From: an uncultured Selenomonas sp.
GTDB lineage: Bacteria > Bacillota > Negativicutes > Selenomonadales > Selenomonadaceae
Reading direction: 5' to 3'
DNA: 9,475 nucleotides
NCBI GenBank assembly: GCA_947097535.1
Contig: CAMURM010000038.1
Coordinates: forward strand, 1 to 9,475
In this document: in pieces, positions 6,761-9,475 of the stretch
Layout: every line of letters starts with the position of its first letter
How positions within the stretch are numbered: position 1 is the first letter of the stretch
Notes under the pieces: model-generated
The model's database searches: none
What the model saw: the letters and a program-made list of their open reading frames with translations, nothing else
What the model was told of the DNA's origin: nothing
Translations under genes and position numbers: made by a program

Positions 6761-8089
6761 ATGTTGAAGAAGTATCCGGTCGATATGCTGCAGGAAGGCA
6801 TGATCGTCGGTCGGACGGTATACGCGGAGGATATGTCCGTCCTGCTGGGCGAGAAGACGGTGCTTGACCGCCAGCGCATCGAGTATTTGAAGCAGAGGGG
6901 CGTCCTGTTCGTCCGCGTCGTGGAGCCGGATGTGCCGGAAGCGCCGTCGGAGGAACAGGCATCGTCGCAGGCGGTACCGGATGCACAAATCTTGTGGCGC
7001 AGCGTGCAGCAGAGTGCGGCAGCGGCGGTGGCGGCAGCAGCGGAAGCGGCGAAGAAGGAAGTCGCCGCAAAGGCGAAAGAAACGCCGCAGCAGCCGGCAG
7101 CGCCAGGCGACGGGGATTTGTCTGCTGCCCGGAGTGCAGAAGCCGTTGCGGCGGAACAGAGGCACGAGTCGCCGTCGGCATCGGGCATCGTGCCGCGCAA
7201 GACATCGGCGCTTGAGGCAGCGTACATCGAGCAGTATGAAGCGTGCTTCACGACTCTGCGAGCGTTTTATGATGCTGTGCGCGCGCGCGGACGCATCGAT
7301 GCAGCGCAGGCGCAAACGCTCGCGCAGAGCATGATGGCGCTTTGCTCCAGCGCCAAAGCGGTCACGCATATCTACAACATGGAAACACTTGGCGAATATC
7401 AGCTGCACCACACGATGCGCGTCGCGATCCTTGCAGGACTCATGGGACAGTGGCTCAAGATGCCGGTGCAGGACAGGCAGCGCCTCGTCCTCGCGGGCAT
7501 TCTCATCGATATAGGCTATACCTGCTTCGCGCCGAATTTCCTCAAGAAGATCGCGCGCTATACGCCCGAGGAGCGCAGGCTTATGGAGAAGCATGCGCGT
7601 CTGGGCTTCGACCTCGTTTCGCGTTCCGTGCTCCAGCTCGACAAGCAGGTCGTGGAATCCGTGCTGCAGCATCATGAGAGAAACGATGGCTCGGGCTACC
7701 CGCAGAAGATGAAGAAGGATGGCATATGTAAGTTTGCGCGCATACTGGCCATCCTCGATACATACGACGCTATGGCGTCGCGTCGCTTCTATGCGAAAAG
7801 GCGCTCGCCCTTCGAGGTGTTCGCCGTTCTCGCCGATGAATTTGTGGCCGGCCGCCTCGATCCAGAGTACGGCGTCGTCTTCATCCGTAATATTTCTCAT
7901 ACCCTTAACGGCAACTGGGTCAAGCTGTCCAACGGCACTGTAGGAAAAATTGTCTACCTTGATGAATCGCGCATCAACGCGCTCCCCATCGTGCAGACGA
8001 CGGACGGAGATTTCCTCGACCTCAATACCATGGCGAGCATCAAGGTCGAGTATCTGCTGCCGAGCGCTGAAGTGGAGAAGAAGGAATAG
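6761..8089 (+). CDS. HD-GYP-like signalling protein, paralog 3 (442 aa), HD histidine lost
   Basis: This is the third member of the tandem set and, by eye, closest to paralog 1 through the HD-GYP and C-terminal domains (ICKFARILAILDTYDAMASRR, ESRINALPIVQT). The N-terminal domain MLKKYPVDMLQEGMIVGR is followed by the longest linker of the three (about 60-154), with an alanine-rich stretch (AAAAVAAAAEAAKKEVAAKA). The helical segment starts at Y155. Kept ligands are H217, D250, H278, H304/H305 and D333, with HHERNDGSGYP intact. The dyad histidine is Ile249 (ILIDIGYT) and the lysine position is Tyr/Thr. ATG with AAGGGAG 9 nt upstream sets the start. It begins 86 bp after paralog 2 with no clear promoter or terminator between, so it is probably co-transcribed, and it is followed by an intrinsic terminator. 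Confidence 0.9.
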   Translation: MLKKYPVDMLQEGMIVGRTVYAEDMSVLLGEKTVLDRQRIEYLKQRGVLFVRVVEPDVPEAPSEEQASSQAVPDAQILWRSVQQSAAAAVAAAAEAAKKEVAAKAKETPQQPAAPGDGDLSAARSAEAVAAEQRHESPSASGIVPRKTSALEAAYIEQYEACFTTLRAFYDAVRARGRIDAAQAQTLAQSMMALCSSAKAVTHIYNMETLGEYQLHHTMRVAILAGLMGQWLKMPVQDRQRLVLAGILIDIGYTCFAPNFLKKIARYTPEERRLMEKHARLGFDLVSRSVLQLDKQVVESVLQHHERNDGSGYPQKMKKDGICKFARILAILDTYDAMASRRFYAKRRSPFEVFAVLADEFVAGRLDPEYGVVFIRNISHTLNGNWVKLSNGTVGKIVYLDESRINALPIVQTTDGDFLDLNTMASIKVEYLLPSAEVEKKE

Positions 8090-8115
8090 CAGTCGTAAAG
8101 CTGTTTGCAGATGTG

Positions 8116-8154
8116 TCCCTCGAATGGAAGTGGAGTTCCGTTCGGGGGATTTTT
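8116..8154 (+). terminator. Intrinsic terminator after the HD-GYP cluster
   Basis: A 14-bp stem (8116-8129 with 8136-8149, two G-U pairs) with a 6-nt loop is followed directly by TTTTT (8150-8154). It lies 26 bp after the stop of the third HD-GYP gene and ends that transcription unit. Confidence 0.85.
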
Positions 8155-8218
8155 GTATGTGCAGGCGGCGAAGTGCATGGGTGTGTGGGGCATTTTCTCA
8201 TGAGAAGAGGACTATATC

Positions 8219-8247
8219 TTGAAAATCGTTATCGACTTTGCTATGAT
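8219..8247 (+). promoter_or_regulatory. Near-consensus promoter for the DUF4418/ABC permease operon
   Basis: TTGAAA (8219-8224) and TATGAT (8242-8247) are 17 bp apart, and TG at 8239-8240 adds an extended -10. The start would be near 8254, about 28 nt before the TTG start at 8282. This makes a translation start at 8219 unlikely. Confidence 0.7.
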
Positions 8248-8281
8248 GAGAAGAAATGATTGGCGGAAGGGAGAGTTTTTC

Positions 8282-8692
8282 TTGGGAAAGAAGAAATGGA
8301 AGGTCGGCGTCACCGATATTTTGCTCCTGCTCGTAAACGGCATCTTTTTCGTCGGCATGCGTACGTTTTTGGCGCCGTGCGGGCAACAGGCGGACGGGCA
8401 TTGGATGGTGTGCCACTGGGCGGGCGAGGCGCTCGCGGGCGTGTCTGCCGTGCTCTTTATCATCGCCGTGCTGCATGCGGCGGTTCCTCGCGCGCACATC
8501 AAGGCGGGGCTGGCGCTGGCATCGATTCCCGTATCTGTTCTGGCGATTCTTTTGCCGGGGCATCTGATCGACCTTTGCATGATGGAGACGATGCGCTGCC
8601 ATACGGTGATGCAGCCTGGCGTCACGGCGATCTCCGCCGTGACGATTGTGCTCTTGCTCGTCGATCTGTATCGCTACAGGAAAGGGGACTGA
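8282..8692 (+). CDS. DUF4418-type small membrane protein (136 aa)
   Basis: This four-helix membrane protein has predicted segments at about 9-29, 47-67, 73-92 and 112-130. It fits my recollection of the DUF4418 family, whose members sit beside ABC permease genes; their function is not established. Conserved-looking features are C33 and C44-H45-W46 in the first loop and LPG at 91-93 followed by C99 and C106-H107 in the last loop, each Cys-His pair preceding a hydrophobic helix. The two halves look like an internal duplication, and the cysteines and histidines could bind a metal or form disulfides. The TTG start at 8282 is chosen because AAGGGAG lies about 8 nt upstream and because a good promoter overlaps the longer reading frame from 8219. 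The stop is one base before the ATG of the downstream permease gene, so the two are translationally linked. Confidence 0.75.
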   Translation: MGKKKWKVGVTDILLLLVNGIFFVGMRTFLAPCGQQADGHWMVCHWAGEALAGVSAVLFIIAVLHAAVPRAHIKAGLALASIPVSVLAILLPGHLIDLCMMETMRCHTVMQPGVTAISAVTIVLLLVDLYRYRKGD

Positions 8693-8693
8693 C

Positions 8694-9475
8694 ATGGGAT
8701 TCGTACGCTTTCTGGCGCTTAGAAACTGCCGCAGAAATTCTTCGCGCGCTTTTTCTCTGGGACTCGTGGCGGCGGCTCTCGCCATGACGATTTTCGGCGG
8801 CTCACTCGTCATAGCCAGCCTGCAAAACGGTCTGGGACGCTTTCAGGAGCGATTGGGAGCAGATATCCTCGTGCTGCCGAAGGCGGCGCAGGCGGACGGA
8901 GGCCTGGAGGGCGTACTGGTACAGGGGCGTCCCGTCAATTTCTATATGGATGCGTCGTATCTGGCGAATCTTGCGGCTCTGCCGGGCGTCGAGCGCGCCG
9001 CGCCGCAGTTCTTTCTGGCATCGGCGAACGCCGGCTGCTGCTCCGTGGCGGTGCAGCTGATCGGCTTCGATCCGGCGGCAGACTTCACGATCCAGCCGTG
9101 GATTCGTGAGCGTTATGAAGAGGCGATGGGCTACGGCGACGTCCTCGTCGGCAGCGGCATTTCCGTGCCCGAGGACAGAAAGCTGCGGTTTTACAACACG
9201 CCGTGCCGCGTCGTCGGACGTCTGAGCCCGACGGGGACGGGGATGGATACGGCGGTTTATACGAATATGGAAACGATCCGCGCGATGATGAAGAATGCGG
9301 CGGCTCTGGATTTCGCGCCCTTTCAGGGCATCGCGCCCGAGCAGGCGATTTCCTCCGTGCTGATACGCACGGCGCCGGGTTTCAGCCCCGAGGCCGTGGC
9401 GCAGGGCATCGGCGAGGCGTATCCGCAGCTTGCGGCGCGGCCTGCGCATGGCATGGTGCGCAGCGTGGAGCAGGG
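8694..9475 (+). CDS. ABC transporter permease, FtsX/MacB type, N-terminal part (cut by window edge)
   Basis: An open frame of 260 codons runs off the right end of the window. It starts MGFVRFLALRNCRRNSSRAF, then a hydrophobic segment (about residues 22-44, LGLVAAALAMTIFGGSLVIA), then a large extracytoplasmic region. This is the layout of FtsX/MacB-type permeases: a short cytoplasmic N-terminus, TM1 and a periplasmic domain, with the last three helices expected beyond the window. The extracytoplasmic part contains NAGCCSVAVQLIGFDP, a double-cysteine motif I associate with permeases found near iron-uptake (FTR1/P19-like) clusters; that link is memory-based and weak. The gene follows the DUF4418-type gene with a 1-bp gap, and its ribosome binding site (AAAGGGG) lies inside that gene. 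An ATPase subunit gene is expected downstream. Confidence 0.85.
   Translation, partial: MGFVRFLALRNCRRNSSRAFSLGLVAAALAMTIFGGSLVIASLQNGLGRFQERLGADILVLPKAAQADGGLEGVLVQGRPVNFYMDASYLANLAALPGVERAAPQFFLASANAGCCSVAVQLIGFDPAADFTIQPWIRERYEEAMGYGDVLVGSGISVPEDRKLRFYNTPCRVVGRLSPTGTGMDTAVYTNMETIRAMMKNAAALDFAPFQGIAPEQAISSVLIRTAPGFSPEAVAQGIGEAYPQLAARPAHGMVRSVEQ

Noticed and set aside
8219..8281. Longer start (TTG at 8219) for the DUF4418-type protein
   Set aside because: The stretch contains a near-consensus promoter (TTGAAA-17-TATGAT), and the extra 21 residues do not fit the family. A better-spaced ribosome binding site precedes TTG 8282.

Overview
The window looks like a chromosomal segment from a GC-rich, low-GC-phylum relative, most plausibly a Selenomonas-type member of the Negativicutes. 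This guess rests on sigma-A-type promoters, strong AGGAGG ribosome binding sites, GC-rich third codon positions and Firmicute-style HD-GYP proteins. The taxonomic call is inference only, because no rRNA or other marker is present.

Region 1 (1-908, minus strand) reads right to left as a likely operon. It starts with a 62-residue protein resembling the N-terminus of HigA/XRE-type antitoxins but lacking a helix-turn-helix. Next is a 130-residue unrecognised protein with an N-terminal membrane segment, then the start of deoD (purine nucleoside phosphorylase, cut by the window edge). The 275-bp intergenic stretch 909-1183 holds a candidate promoter for this operon. It also holds a strong divergent promoter for clpB, whose -35 box lies inside a perfect 15-bp inverted repeat built from AGTCAAA heptads (CtsR-like, with unusual spacing).

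Region 2 (1184-3892) is a complete clpB, the heat-shock disaggregase, closed by a very strong intrinsic terminator.

Region 3 (3893-8154) is the most distinctive part. It holds three consecutive paralogous genes for HD-GYP-like signalling proteins of 426, 411 and 442 residues, ending at a good terminator. Each has a short N-terminal domain (K-K-Y-x-V...EGM), a variable low-complexity linker, a helical segment, an HD-GYP domain and a small beta-rich C-terminal domain. In all three the histidine of the HD dyad is replaced (LLD, LLD, LID), while the other expected metal ligands and the GYP motif remain. They may be altered c-di-GMP hydrolases or c-di-GMP-binding pseudoenzymes. Gene 1 and gene 2 each have an extended -10 promoter, and the gene 1 promoter sits inside a dyad.

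Region 4 (8219-9475) begins with a near-consensus promoter. It is followed by a small four-helix membrane protein of the DUF4418 type with paired Cys/Cys-His motifs, then the start of an FtsX/MacB-type ABC transporter permease that runs off the window. The two are tightly spaced and surely co-transcribed.
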